Source: Mycolicibacterium gilvum | Lineage (GTDB): Bacteria > Actinomycetota > Actinomycetes > Mycobacteriales > Mycobacteriaceae | Direction: 5' to 3' | NCBI RefSeq assembly: GCF_900454025.1 | Contig: NZ_UGQM01000001.1 | Coordinates: forward strand, 1,612,001 to 1,676,000 | Length of the DNA stretch: 64,000 nt | Part shown: positions 45,265 to 53,779 of the stretch, piece by piece | How positions within the stretch are numbered: the first letter of the stretch is position 1 | Layout: the number at the start of each line of letters is the position of its first letter | Translations under genes and position numbers: made by a program | Notes under the pieces: generated by a model | Database searches by the model: none | What the model was told of the DNA's origin: nothing | The model's input: the letters and a program-made list of their open reading frames with translations, nothing else

Positions 45265-46278
45265 TCAGAACTGGTACTGGGAGATGGTGTTGGCGTCGGC
45301 TTCCAGCGCGGCATTTCCGACGAAGACGTTGTCGTAGCCGTCGAGTTTGGTCAGCGAGTCGTAGCCGGGGACATTCAGGTCGGTGCCTGTCTCGATCTTC
45401 TCGCCCTGCACAAGCATCAGCGCGATCTGCAGCTGCGCTTCCGCGGCCATCGCCGGATCCCAGAAGAAGATCTTGTCGATCGAGCCATCGGCGAAGAACG
45501 TCGACGCCACGGAAGGAACCGCCGTGCCCATCACACATGTCCGGTCCTGCAAGCCCGCGTCCCGGACGGCCCGGGCGATTCCCGGCACATCGGTACTGGC
45601 CGCGCCCTGGAAGCCCTTGAGGTTCGGGTACTTCACCAGCAGCTCGGTGGCCCTCGCGTAGGCGGTCGGCTCGTCGTTGGCGGTTTCGACCGGTCCCTCG
45701 ATGCGGGTCATACCGGGGAACTCGGCCAGCTGCATGTCATGTGCGGCGTCCACCCACTGCATGTGTGTCGTCATGGCCACGCTACCGACGAACTGGACGT
45801 ACTCGCCTTGCCCTTCCATGCACTGGGCGAGGCTCTGCATGGTCTGCCTGCCGAAGGCGGCGTTGTCGAAGGCCTCGATGTCGATGTCGGCGTTCCGAAT
45901 TCCGGTGGCCTCGTGCGAGACGACGGTAATGCCTTGGGCGCGAGCCTGGCCGAGAACATCCTCCAGCGCATCTACCGAGTTGGGCACCACGGTGATGGCG
46001 GTGGGGCGGCGAGGGATCAGGTCCGCGATGAGCTGAACCTGCTTCTGCGCGCTGGTGTCGTCTGCGCCCACCTGGCTCGCGTGGACGCCGGTGCGACTCG
46101 CAAAGTTCTCGACGCCCACCGCCATTCGGTTGAACCAGGGGATGCCTTCGACCTTGACGACGTTGACCATCGTCACGTCGCCGGCATCCGGGGAGGCGTT
46201 GGCGGCGCCCGCGGACGCGGCGACCAGCGACATGGTCACGCCCACCGCACCGAGAAGGGCAGTTCGACTGCGGCGCAT
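45265..46278 (-). CDS. Exported sugar/AI-2-type ABC substrate-binding protein (orphan)
   Basis: The 337-residue protein has a Sec signal peptide (1-about 28; hydrophobic LLGAVGVTMSLVAASAGA, then A-N-A). It has the Peripla_BP_4 fold of LsrB/RhaS-type binding proteins: VEGIPWFNRMAVGVENFA, QVQLIADLIPRRPTAI, VVSHEATG, FDNAAFGRQTMQSLA and YPNLKGFQGAASTDVPGIARAV. There is no lipobox Cys, so it would be free or loosely attached outside. GGAGAAG precedes the ATG. No permease or ATPase gene lies beside it. It could serve a transporter elsewhere or act as a sensor. Ligand (AI-2, rhamnose or other) unknown. Confidence 0.83.
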   Translation of the reverse strand: MRRSRTALLGAVGVTMSLVAASAGAANASPDAGDVTMVNVVKVEGIPWFNRMAVGVENFASRTGVHASQVGADDTSAQKQVQLIADLIPRRPTAITVVPNSVDALEDVLGQARAQGITVVSHEATGIRNADIDIEAFDNAAFGRQTMQSLAQCMEGQGEYVQFVGSVAMTTHMQWVDAAHDMQLAEFPGMTRIEGPVETANDEPTAYARATELLVKYPNLKGFQGAASTDVPGIARAVRDAGLQDRTCVMGTAVPSVASTFFADGSIDKIFFWDPAMAAEAQLQIALMLVQGEKIETGTDLNVPGYDSLTKLDGYDNVFVGNAALEADANTISQYQF

Positions 46279-46406
46279 TCACTTCTCCATTCGTGGACCC
46301 GGCAGGGTTGAGTACCAGACTGGCCTACTTAGGTGCTGGGCAGAGGAGGATTGCCGTCTTCCGTTGTGATGGAACCCAATCCGTCGGCGAGTCTGACTGT
46401 GGGTGG

Positions 46407-47738
46407 CTACGCGGCTGCCCGTTCCGACGCGTCGTCGTCGGAATCCCCGTCGTCGTCGGAGGACTTGGCCGAGCCGTTCGCCGGTGCTGCGTCATCGGCC
46501 TCGGCGTCGGGGTGGTTCCCGACGGCATGGTCGGATGCGCCGGTGTCCTCCTCGACTGTGTCTACGTCGATGGTGTCTACGTCGACGGTGTCCTCGAGGA
46601 CGACGTCGGAGGCCGTCGCCTCGTCGTCGTCAGTACTGCCGGTGACCTCGTCACCCGACGGCGGTGTGGAGCCCGCGGGTGCAACGCCCGAACCGTTGCG
46701 TGTCTCGGCCTCGGCGACCGCCACGGACTGCGGTTCGGCTTCGTCGTCGTCCTGGGGAGCGGCGGTCACGACAGCACGGTGCAGCTCGGTGACGTCCAGA
46801 CTGTCCTCGGTCACGGATGGGCGGAACTCGTCGACGATGTCGCGCACGGTGTCGGGGATGAACCGGACCACCGCCCGGGTCACCTCGATCAGGCCGTCGC
46901 GCACCGCATTCACCAGCGTCTCGAAGTCGCCCGACGAGAACGCCGTGCCGACGTTGTAGAGCGCGGTCTGCGGCGCGACCACCAGGTCCCGGACGTTGAC
47001 GAGCAGCTTGGTGGCCAGCGACGGGTCGGCTGAGACGGCTTGTCCCGCCCAGCTCACCAGTGTCCAGCCCTCCTCGGGGCTGCCTTCCACCACCACCGAC
47101 TCGACGTTGTCCAACTGATGCCTGAGCATCAACAGAAGGTCGGGGTTGTCGACGTTCATCATCACCCAGAACATGATCGTGGCGCCGTGCGCAAAGGCCA
47201 CTGCGTTCTCGTCGCCGTTGTCGGCGATCTCCGCGATCGCACCATCGACTCTGGCGTCGAACGCGTTTCCGTCCTCCCCGCCGGGCACGGGCACGAACCG
47301 GGCGCCCAGCATCCAGGTGACCGGTGCCAGGGCATAGCCCAGCCGGCCCAGGCCCTCGTTCTCGGACGATCCCTCGAAGATGCCCGCCGAGATCTCCCGA
47401 AGGCCGGGCAGGACCTGATAGCTCGACCCGGGCAGCAGATCGAGCATCGGCTGTGCCGTCAGCTGGGTCCGCAGCATCGACGACACATAGATGCCGTCGA
47501 AACCCATGCCGGCGAGCACAGGTGCGATCGCCCGCGCCTGAAGCTCACCTGCCTCACTCAGCCCGGGGCCGGGCACTCGGGTGTCGATGATGCCGGCCTC
47601 GTTGGCCAGAGATTCCGCGTGACGCACGAACGTCAACGTCATCGCCCACGACGGAATCGCCGACACCAGGACGAGGAGCACCGCCGACAGCGCCGCGATC
47701 AGAATTCGTCGAACTCGACACGTCCGTGGATCTGGCAT
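46407..47738 (-). CDS. Exported histidine-phosphatase-like protein with acidic C-terminal tail
   Basis: The 443-residue protein has a signal peptide or anchor (about 9-32, ILIAALSAVLLVLVSAIPSWA) followed directly by the phosphohistidine motif FVRHAESLANEAG (His40). A second histidine is in VAFAHGATI. The phosphatase domain runs to about 225. The rest has helical pieces and then about 100 residues of Asp/Glu/Ser/Val/Thr-rich low complexity (VDVDTIDVDTVEEDT, SSDDDGDSDDD). Mycobacterial exported phosphoglycerate-mutase-like proteins of this type are common and their substrates unknown. ATG 47738 is preceded in frame by two GTG codons, which are also possible starts. Confidence 0.8.
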   Translation of the reverse strand: MPDPRTCRVRRILIAALSAVLLVLVSAIPSWAMTLTFVRHAESLANEAGIIDTRVPGPGLSEAGELQARAIAPVLAGMGFDGIYVSSMLRTQLTAQPMLDLLPGSSYQVLPGLREISAGIFEGSSENEGLGRLGYALAPVTWMLGARFVPVPGGEDGNAFDARVDGAIAEIADNGDENAVAFAHGATIMFWVMMNVDNPDLLLMLRHQLDNVESVVVEGSPEEGWTLVSWAGQAVSADPSLATKLLVNVRDLVVAPQTALYNVGTAFSSGDFETLVNAVRDGLIEVTRAVVRFIPDTVRDIVDEFRPSVTEDSLDVTELHRAVVTAAPQDDDEAEPQSVAVAEAETRNGSGVAPAGSTPPSGDEVTGSTDDDEATASDVVLEDTVDVDTIDVDTVEEDTGASDHAVGNHPDAEADDAAPANGSAKSSDDDGDSDDDASERAAA

Positions 47739-47851
47739 CACCACTCCGATTCTGCCCCGGTGCGTGTGCCCACGGTACGACGCGCACCGCAGGGAAGGGG
47801 CCCAAACGGCGGAGCCACACAGCGCATCTCGCCCGCGTGACCCCGCAGCGC

Positions 47852-48130
47852 TCACAACGCAGCGAAGTAGAAGCCCAGCAGCAACCCGACGACGGCGATC
47901 AGCCACCCGTTGGCCGTCACCTTCAGCCACTGTGGCGCGTGGCGGACCTCCATGAAATGCCAGATCACGAGTTGGGTCTTGACGGCCGCGATCACCAGCA
48001 CGACGACGGTGACCGTCGCGTTGAGGTGGTGCGACGCGCCGCCGTCGCGCGCGGTCAGCCACGACACGATCGTCACCGCGGTGAGCACCGCCCAGACGGC
48101 GGTCAACGGGTGGCGCACATAAGACGTCAC
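47852..48130 (-). CDS. Cytochrome c oxidase subunit IV-like (prokaryotic COX4/CyoD) membrane protein
   Basis: The 92-residue protein has three membrane helices (about 8-25, 36-58 and 70-90). It carries the family pattern TVVVLVIAAVKTQLVIWHFMEVRHAPQWLK (read as VIAAVKTQLVIWHFMEVR), typical of the small subunit IV of heme-copper oxidases. GTG start, 4 nt after the COX3-like stop, so it is the last gene of a four-gene operon. No subunit I or II is in the window. Confidence 0.8.
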   Translation of the reverse strand: MTSYVRHPLTAVWAVLTAVTIVSWLTARDGGASHHLNATVTVVVLVIAAVKTQLVIWHFMEVRHAPQWLKVTANGWLIAVVGLLLGFYFAAL

Positions 48131-48134
48131 GGCG

Positions 48135-48737
48135 TCACCTCATCAGATAGAGCAGGGCGAACAGGATGATCCACAGCAGGTCGACCATGTGCCAGTAGGT
48201 CGCACCCGTCGCCGCCAGCGAGAGTCGCGGCTCGGCGGGACCGCGCAGATCGCGGACGACGAAGTACAGGATCGCCAGCCCGAGAAGGACGTGGCACAGG
48301 TGCATGCCCGTCATCACGTAGTAGAACATGAAGAACAGGTTGGTTCCCGGCGTCAGACCGGAGGCGACCTCCGGGACGTATTCGAAGGCTTTGAGCACCG
48401 GGAAGACGGAGCCGGCGACCAACGCCATGAGGAACAGCCGGTGGGCATCGGCGACCTTGCCGGTGCGCAACGCCGACGTTCCCAGCGCGACGAACAGCGA
48501 ACTGGTCAGCAGCACAACGGTATTGACCGCGCCGATGTCGGTGTTCAATCGCGCCTGGCTCTCCAGGAACAGCTGGTGGTCCTGGCCGCGGTAGTACATG
48601 TACACCACGAAGTACACGCCGAAGATGATGAGGTCGCCGATGACGAAGAACCACATGCTGGGCTCACCCGGAAGGTGGCCGCGGCCCTTGGCTTTTCGGG
48701 GCGTCTCGTGCGTCTCGGCCACCCCGAGCCCCGTCAC
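48135..48737 (-). CDS. Heme-copper oxidase subunit III family protein (NorE/CtaE-like)
   Basis: This 200-residue protein has five predicted transmembrane helices. It has the family features GEPSMWFFVIGDLIIFGVYF, LNTDIGAVNTVVLLTSS, FYYVMTGMHLCHVLLGL and ATYWHMVDLLWIILFALLYL. The tail WHxVDxxWIxLF and the GxHxxHV signature define COX3/NorE proteins. It is shorter than CtaE and closer to NorE. The GTG start overlaps the upstream stop by 4 nt. Located between a COX4-like gene and two tandem 6-TM genes. Confidence 0.82.
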   Translation of the reverse strand: MTGLGVAETHETPRKAKGRGHLPGEPSMWFFVIGDLIIFGVYFVVYMYYRGQDHQLFLESQARLNTDIGAVNTVVLLTSSLFVALGTSALRTGKVADAHRLFLMALVAGSVFPVLKAFEYVPEVASGLTPGTNLFFMFYYVMTGMHLCHVLLGLAILYFVVRDLRGPAEPRLSLAATGATYWHMVDLLWIILFALLYLMR

Positions 48738-49534
48738 GAGTCCGCCCCTGACCTGACCGGCGGTCCGGTCGGTGCGGCGATCAGCGCGGCGTTGTCGAGT
48801 TCGTCGTCCGGTTGGTTCTTGATGGCCCGGAAGATGCACACGTAGACGATCATCTGCCAGGACACGTAGAGCGCCATCGCGAACCAGAATGTCAGCAGGC
48901 CGTTCCAGGCGAACGGCCCCGTCTTCGCGATCCACACCGGCGCGGCCATCAGTTCGGTGACGTACTGCCAAACGGTGTAGTAGCCGAGCCATTTCGGCAG
49001 GATGGTGTTCTTGTCGAGGATGATCGCCAGGCCGAACGCCATCCACATGATGCAGAAGCATCCGAGCGATCCGATGAACGCGAGATAGCCGAAGTCGTAG
49101 AGCATCGCCAGGATGGCCGGGTCGTAGCCGGGCCGGAACGCGCCGAGCCCGAAGCAGAACATCGGGAACAGCATGCCGACGATGGTGCCGGTCGTCGCGC
49201 CTGCCATCAGCGCGTAGCGCAGTGCCGGGCTGACCGACATACGCCTGATCTGGTTGAGGTAGCACGCGTTGGACACAGGGGCCAGCCCGAACGCCAAAAT
49301 CAGGATGACGCAGGCGATCAGGAGGTTGGGCGACTGCATGAACGCGACGATCTCGTCCTTCGGACTGCTCGGTGATCGCGGGGGCATCATCCAACTCAGC
49401 GGGATGAAGACCAATCCGAACAGGCTGAAGAACACCGGGACCGACCAGAACGCGATCCACTGGTCCAGCTTGGCAGGTCGGCGCCGTCGGCGGGCCCGCC
49501 CGCCGGCATGCGCGGGCGCGGTGTCGGTGCTCAT
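48734..49534 (-). CDS. Six-helix membrane protein, paralogue of the next gene
   Basis: The 266-residue protein has about six transmembrane segments (at about 26-48, 72-92, 105-130, 145-172, 180-200 and 210-235). Between TM1 and TM2 is a PPRSPSSPKDEIVAFM segment. It aligns in order and spacing with the adjacent upstream gene (DEIVAFM...LLIACVI against EQVAAFF...GVAILCN; DFGYLAFIGSLG against DMAWFFFIAPVG). No heme-binding pairs or catalytic motif are obvious. ATG start overlaps the previous stop (ATGA) and the COX3-like start overlaps its own stop. I do not recognise a named family. Confidence 0.75.
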   Translation of the reverse strand: MSTDTAPAHAGGRARRRRRPAKLDQWIAFWSVPVFFSLFGLVFIPLSWMMPPRSPSSPKDEIVAFMQSPNLLIACVILILAFGLAPVSNACYLNQIRRMSVSPALRYALMAGATTGTIVGMLFPMFCFGLGAFRPGYDPAILAMLYDFGYLAFIGSLGCFCIMWMAFGLAIILDKNTILPKWLGYYTVWQYVTELMAAPVWIAKTGPFAWNGLLTFWFAMALYVSWQMIVYVCIFRAIKNQPDDELDNAALIAAPTGPPVRSGADS

Positions 49535-50268
49535 ACCGTCTCGTCCGGCTCCGCGCCCTGACGGTTGACCACCCCGACCAGGACGACGAACATGACCGCG
49601 ACATAGACCGCCAGAACGATCATGCGCAGATCGAAGGACACCGCACCGTCCCAGGCCAGCGGTCCGGACTTGTACAGCAGGGAGAACGCGCTCGGAACCA
49701 GAAGGACCGCGGTGGCGACGTTGAAATGCGCCACCCAGCGCGCGAAGACCGGTTCGGGGCGAGCGTCGAGGTAGATGCTGACTGCCAGGCACAGGTTGGC
49801 CACGACGATCGTGCCCACCGGCGCGATGAAGAAGAACCACGCCATGTCGTTGAGCAGGCTGATCAACTGAGGGTCTCTGTCGGTACGGAACGCCGCCATT
49901 GCCCAGCAGTAGTCGGCGAGGATGAACGCGGTCAGTCCGACACCGACGCACAGCATGTACGCGTAGGTGAAGACGTTGCTCGACGTGCCGATCCGCGAGA
50001 TCTGGACAGCGGTCACCGCGAACAGCGGCACCAGCGAGCATGCGATCAGGTTGCACAGGATTGCGACGCCGAGGATGCCGGTGACGTTGTCGGCGAAGAA
50101 CGCCGCCACCTGCTCGGGCGTCATCGTGGGTGACAGCGGCGCGGAGAAGACCGGAAACAGGAAATAGGCGAGGACGAACAGGGCAGCCGCCGGCGGCACG
50201 GTCCACAGCAGAATGCGCTGACCCCTGGTGTTCATCGCTGCTGACGGCGCGGCGGTGGTCGTCGTCAT
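49531..50268 (-). CDS. Six-helix membrane protein, first gene of the COX3/COX4-like operon
   Basis: The 245-residue protein has about six membrane segments, starting with ILLWTVPPAAALFVLAYFLF (about 18-38). The extracytoplasmic loop SPTMTPEQVAAFFADN follows TM1. Related to its downstream neighbour, so the pair probably arose by tandem duplication and may form a heterodimer. A TetR gene is divergent, with a 226-bp gap that should hold both promoters. Start ATG 50268 is chosen (AGTGAG upstream), and a later Met (position 12) is possible. Function not recognised. Confidence 0.72.
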   Translation of the reverse strand: MTTTTAAPSAAMNTRGQRILLWTVPPAAALFVLAYFLFPVFSAPLSPTMTPEQVAAFFADNVTGILGVAILCNLIACSLVPLFAVTAVQISRIGTSSNVFTYAYMLCVGVGLTAFILADYCWAMAAFRTDRDPQLISLLNDMAWFFFIAPVGTIVVANLCLAVSIYLDARPEPVFARWVAHFNVATAVLLVPSAFSLLYKSGPLAWDGAVSFDLRMIVLAVYVAVMFVVLVGVVNRQGAEPDETV

Positions 50269-50494
50269 CTCACTGTTCCTGCCTGTCTGCGTCCGTTCGG
50301 TGTCCATCCGGCGTGCGTGCCGTGCCGGCGCCGTCTCAGGTCTAGCATGTTCGCTGACAGATGACAACGAGTTCGGTAGCACGTTGATACGTCGATCGGC
50401 TCGAACCTCCTGCATAAGGCTCGCTAGAGGTCCAGATCCCGATGATTAGGCCGACAAGCGTCAGTCAGACGCCACGATGCGGCAGAATGGGCGA

Positions 50495-51103
50495 GTGCCG
50501 AACAGTGCCACGCAGCGGGAAGTGCAGCGTCAGAACACCCGCGCCCGCCTGCTGGACGCCGCCATCGTCGAGTTCCAGCGCTCCGGCACCGGCGGCGCCG
50601 ACATCAACGCCATCGTCAAGGCGGCCGGGGTGGCGCGCAGCACCTTCTACTTCCACTTCCCGACCAAAGAACATGTGCTGCTCGAGCTGATCCGCCGTGA
50701 CGAGCGGCACCTCGCCGAAGAGCTCGACCGGTTCCTGGAAACCCGGCACGACCTGCCGACGGTGCTGACGACCATCGTCGAGTTGGTCTTGGACCTCGAA
50801 AGCCGTTGGGGCGGAGCACTGTTCCATGACGTGATCCGCCTGTACTTCTCGCCTGCCCGTCCCGAGCGTGAGCAGTGGATCAACCATCCGATCTTCGTAC
50901 TGCTGGCCGCCGAGATCGAACGCTCCCGCATTCGCGGCGAACTCTACGATGACGTCGACGCCTACCACAGCGCGGCCTTCTTCCTGCTCGGCCTCTACGC
51001 GTTGCTCACCACCGTCGGAGAGTCCAGGTCCGAGCGTGACCTCGCGCTGACCAAGTTCGTCACCAGTACGCTGCGCAGCCTTCGGCCGGCATCACCGCGC
51101 TGA
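50495..51103 (+). CDS. TetR family regulator, divergent from the COX3/COX4-like operon
   Basis: The 202-residue protein has an N-terminal helix-turn-helix (RARLLDAAIVEFQRSG...INAIVKAAGVARSTFYFHFPTKEHVL, about 14-60) and a helical ligand domain. CAGAAT ends 6 nt before the GTG start, so the transcript may be leaderless. Its position back to back with the membrane operon makes that operon and itself the likely targets. Confidence 0.85.
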   Translation: MPNSATQREVQRQNTRARLLDAAIVEFQRSGTGGADINAIVKAAGVARSTFYFHFPTKEHVLLELIRRDERHLAEELDRFLETRHDLPTVLTTIVELVLDLESRWGGALFHDVIRLYFSPARPEREQWINHPIFVLLAAEIERSRIRGELYDDVDAYHSAAFFLLGLYALLTTVGESRSERDLALTKFVTSTLRSLRPASPR

Positions 51104-51237
51104 AGCGTCGCCCCGGCTTCCGGCATAAGGGCAGCCCTGCCACAATTGCGGGAAATGTCGGGCCGGTCCGAGATAGGTTGTCGACATCGGGCGACCGACC
51201 GACACGGGAACTGCGGGGGGCCATATGACTCCGGGCC

Positions 51238-52581
51238 ATGCGCGGCCTTCGTCCTACGGTGCCCGGGCTCAGCGGTGGAAACATCGTGCGTGACCTCGTC
51301 GGTGAGCTGATCGCCTCGATCGATCCACAGTCGCTGCTGCAGCGGATCGTCGAGCAGGTGTGTGTCCGTATGCCGACCGCGTCGGGGGCGTCGGTGGCGT
51401 TGAAGACGCCCGGCGACTTCCTGGAGGTCCTGGCGACCTACGGCGCGACGGGGACCCTGAAGGGACGTGTGGTGCCGATCGACGACACCTTCCAGGTCTA
51501 TCCGCTCGGGTCGGGACGACCTGAGATCGTCGACGACACCGCGACCGATGCGCGTATTACCCCGCAGGTGCGCGAGCTCAGTCAGCAGCTCGGCGTCCGC
51601 AGCTGTTTGTCCATTCCGCTGATCAGCGAGGGCTCGGCGATCGGGACGCTGTCCGTCGTGGCGCACGAGCCGTACGCGTTCGGCGCGAGCGACGTCGCTC
51701 CGGTCTCGGCGGTCGCCGAGTTCCTCGGTGTATTGATCAGCGCGAGTACGCAACTGGCCGCCCTGCTCAAGGATCTGTTGGGCGCGGGCTCGATCCGGGT
51801 CGACTCGCGGGCGGCAGCGGATCTGCTGGCGTCGGTGCTCCTTCCCGAACTCTCCGAGCGTGATGAACTCCGGCGGGTCATCGACGACGTGGTGATGGCG
51901 GGCGAGATCGTTCCGGTCTTCCAGCCGATCTTCGATCTCATCACCGGCGAGGTGATCGGCTTCGAGGGGTTGAGCCGATTCAGGTGCGAGCCCACACGCA
52001 GTCCCGACAAATGGATTGCGCTGGCGCACAATGTCCGTCGGGGTATCGATGTCGAGCTCAAGGCTCTTCGGGCACTGTTGAAGGGGGCGCTTTCGATACC
52101 CGACAAGTATCTGGTCTCGGTGAATCTCAGTCCGCTCGCACTCGCCGATCCGATCATTCAGCAGGAGTTGCTGTCGTATCCGCGGGGCGTGGTCGTCGAA
52201 CTCACCGAACGCGAACCCGCTCCGGAACTTCTCGGCGAGAGTGTGGAGCCGTTGCGTCAGAGTGGGATTCGCCTCGCCATCGATGACGCCGGTAGTGGAT
52301 TTGCGGGGCTGACGACCATCCTGCGCCTGCGGCCCGACATCATCAAACTCGACCGGGAGCTGACCGTCGGCATCGACACCGACCCGAGTCGACGGGCGCT
52401 GGCGACGGCGCTGACCCACTTCGCCCGTGAGATCGACGCATATACCGTCGCCGAGGGCATCGAGACCGAGGTGCAGATGCAGTTGCTGCGCGACATCGGG
52501 ATCCGTTATGGGCAGGGGTATTTCCTCGGCCGCCCGCAACCTGTGGACGTGTTCGAGGAATCACTCTTCTCGCGTGCGTAG
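51238..52581 (+). CDS. GAF-EAL protein, putative cyclic-di-GMP phosphodiesterase
   Basis: The 447-residue cytoplasmic protein has an N-terminal GAF domain (about 20-185) and a C-terminal EAL domain (about 215-440). The EAL signature reads F-E243-G-L-S-R. The other metal and catalytic residues look present: VNLSP (Asn), ELTE (Glu), IDDAGSG (two Asp), KLDRELT (Lys), AEGIETE (Glu) and YGQGYFLGRP (Gln). The active site is therefore probably intact despite Gly in place of Ala. No GGDEF domain is present. The GAF domain would make hydrolysis ligand-dependent. The gene stands alone. Confidence 0.88.
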   Translation: MRGLRPTVPGLSGGNIVRDLVGELIASIDPQSLLQRIVEQVCVRMPTASGASVALKTPGDFLEVLATYGATGTLKGRVVPIDDTFQVYPLGSGRPEIVDDTATDARITPQVRELSQQLGVRSCLSIPLISEGSAIGTLSVVAHEPYAFGASDVAPVSAVAEFLGVLISASTQLAALLKDLLGAGSIRVDSRAAADLLASVLLPELSERDELRRVIDDVVMAGEIVPVFQPIFDLITGEVIGFEGLSRFRCEPTRSPDKWIALAHNVRRGIDVELKALRALLKGALSIPDKYLVSVNLSPLALADPIIQQELLSYPRGVVVELTEREPAPELLGESVEPLRQSGIRLAIDDAGSGFAGLTTILRLRPDIIKLDRELTVGIDTDPSRRALATALTHFAREIDAYTVAEGIETEVQMQLLRDIGIRYGQGYFLGRPQPVDVFEESLFSRA

Positions 52582-52584
52582 GCC

Positions 52585-53154
52585 TCAACGTCTGGGGAAC
52601 AGGAAGATCCCGTCGGCCTCGACGGTGACCTCGCCTCCGTGGGTGATGAATCCCTCGACGAAGGTCTTGCTGCCCTGGGTTTCCCGGATCCTGGCCTCGG
52701 CACGAAGCGCAACGTCCAACGGTGTGGGACGCCGGTAGCGCAACGTCAGCGTGCCGGTGACCGCGGGCCGGCCGGGTTGGTGCACCGCGGCGCCGAGTAC
52801 GTGGTCGAGGATCATCGCGCAGACGCCGCCGTGGACGTGCCCCGGCGGACCCTCGTACGCGACGCCGAGTGCGAAATCGGTCGCTACGCCGCCGTCGTCA
52901 CGGTGGTGCATGGTCAGCGGAGGTGCGATCGCATTGCGTTCGCCGATGATCACGTTGCCGGCAACCCGGGAGATGCCGGCAATGTGGTGTACGCCGACCG
53001 CACCGGGGATCGTCTCGACCGTCAACTGCGCTGTGAGGGAATCGATCTGGCTCTGCACGGCCCTGATCGTCGCGTCGTCGGCGAGGGTCCGGATGGTGGC
53101 GTCGATCAGTCGGCGTACCGATCCGGCCAGCTCGATCGCAGGATCGTCGCTCAC
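52585..53154 (-). CDS. PaaI/THEM4-type hotdog acyl-CoA thioesterase
   Basis: The 189-residue protein has an N-terminal helix (about 1-50) and a hotdog domain. The family segment is EGPPGHVHGGVCAMILDHVLGAA (read as GPPGHVHGGVCAMILDHVLG), where His-Gly-Gly and Asp line the active site, and TLTLRYRRPTPLDVAL follows. These enzymes hydrolyse acyl- or aryl-CoA. The GTG start overlaps the flavin reductase stop by 4 nt (GTGA), so the two are coupled. Its place next to catabolic genes suggests a role in releasing or recycling CoA. Confidence 0.85.
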   Translation of the reverse strand: MSDDPAIELAGSVRRLIDATIRTLADDATIRAVQSQIDSLTAQLTVETIPGAVGVHHIAGISRVAGNVIIGERNAIAPPLTMHHRDDGGVATDFALGVAYEGPPGHVHGGVCAMILDHVLGAAVHQPGRPAVTGTLTLRYRRPTPLDVALRAEARIRETQGSKTFVEGFITHGGEVTVEADGIFLFPRR

Positions 53155-53657
53155 GGTGCGGACGCGTCGAGTCCGCCGTAAGCGCCCCGAAAGTACAGCA
53201 GCGGCTCGGTATCCCGCGCCGCCCGCAGCCCGGTCACGTGCGCCACCACGATCGTGTGATCGCCCGCGCCGTGCTCATACTCGAGCTCGGCCTCGATGGT
53301 GGCGACCGTGCCGTCGAGGACGGGGGAGCCGTTGTGGCCCGGCGACCACGAGACACCGCGGAACTTGTCGCCCCCGCTGGTGGCGAACTGTGCGCACAGC
53401 TCGCGCTGCTCGCGGGCCAGAACGTTGACCGCGAGCCTGCCGGTGCTGCGGATCAGGGGCCACGTCGCCGACGTCGACGCCGGGCAGAACGAGATGTACG
53501 GCGGTTCCAGTGACACCGAGGTGACCGACTGGCACGCGAAGCCGAGGGGCCGGACGCCGTCGTGGCCGGTGATCACGGCGATCCCGGTGCAGAAGTGGCC
53601 GAGCACGTGGCGCATGGTCGCAGGATCGGGCACGAGCAGTTCCGGGTGCGTGGTCAT
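53151..53657 (-). CDS. Flavin reductase (two-component monooxygenase reductase type)
   Basis: The 168-residue protein has the FMN-binding split-barrel fold: MRHVLGHFCTGIAVITG near the N terminus, FACQSVTSVSLEPPYISFCP, STGRLAVNVLAREQ, and a GDHTIVVAHV segment near the end. This is the HpaC/HsaB reductase family, which supplies reduced flavin to a partner oxygenase. No flavin-dependent oxygenase is adjacent, so the partner is elsewhere, or the protein serves another flavin enzyme in this cluster. Divergent from the padR gene with a 122-bp gap. ATG 53657 is preferred over an upstream Met. Confidence 0.85.
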   Translation of the reverse strand: MTTHPELLVPDPATMRHVLGHFCTGIAVITGHDGVRPLGFACQSVTSVSLEPPYISFCPASTSATWPLIRSTGRLAVNVLAREQRELCAQFATSGGDKFRGVSWSPGHNGSPVLDGTVATIEAELEYEHGAGDHTIVVAHVTGLRAARDTEPLLYFRGAYGGLDASAP

Positions 53658-53760
53658 GGGTCTCCCTGGTGGTCGGGCGTTCCCACGAGCGTCGGTCCGC
53701 GGGCCGGGACGCACAAGACCTCATCCCGGCCACCGGTCGCTGATCAGTGCGCAGACATTC

Positions 53761-53773
53761 AGGTTGTTAACCT
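53761..53773. promoter_or_regulatory. Palindrome over the padR -10, likely autoregulatory operator
   Basis: AGGTT-GTT-AACCT is a perfect inverted repeat with a 3-nt centre. Its right half is part of TAACCT, a -10-like element ending 6 nt before the GTG of padR. A dimeric PadR bound here would block its own promoter and could also affect the divergent flavin reductase gene. Confidence 0.5.
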
Positions 53774-53779
53774 TGGGCA

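Noticed and set aside
45041..45538. Minus-strand reading frame of 165 codons ending over the tRNA gene (ends ...TGFEPATSGL)
   Set aside because: The ending is the well-known spurious translation of a tRNA 3' half, and the frame overlaps the substrate-binding gene.
50269..50494. ACGT-TGAT-ACGT near 50382 as a TetR operator
   Set aside because: Short arms and no second copy; too weak to call.
51238..52581. Degenerate EAL domain because the signature is EGL
   Set aside because: The remaining metal and catalytic residues (Asn, Glu, two Asp, Lys, Glu, Gln) appear to be present.
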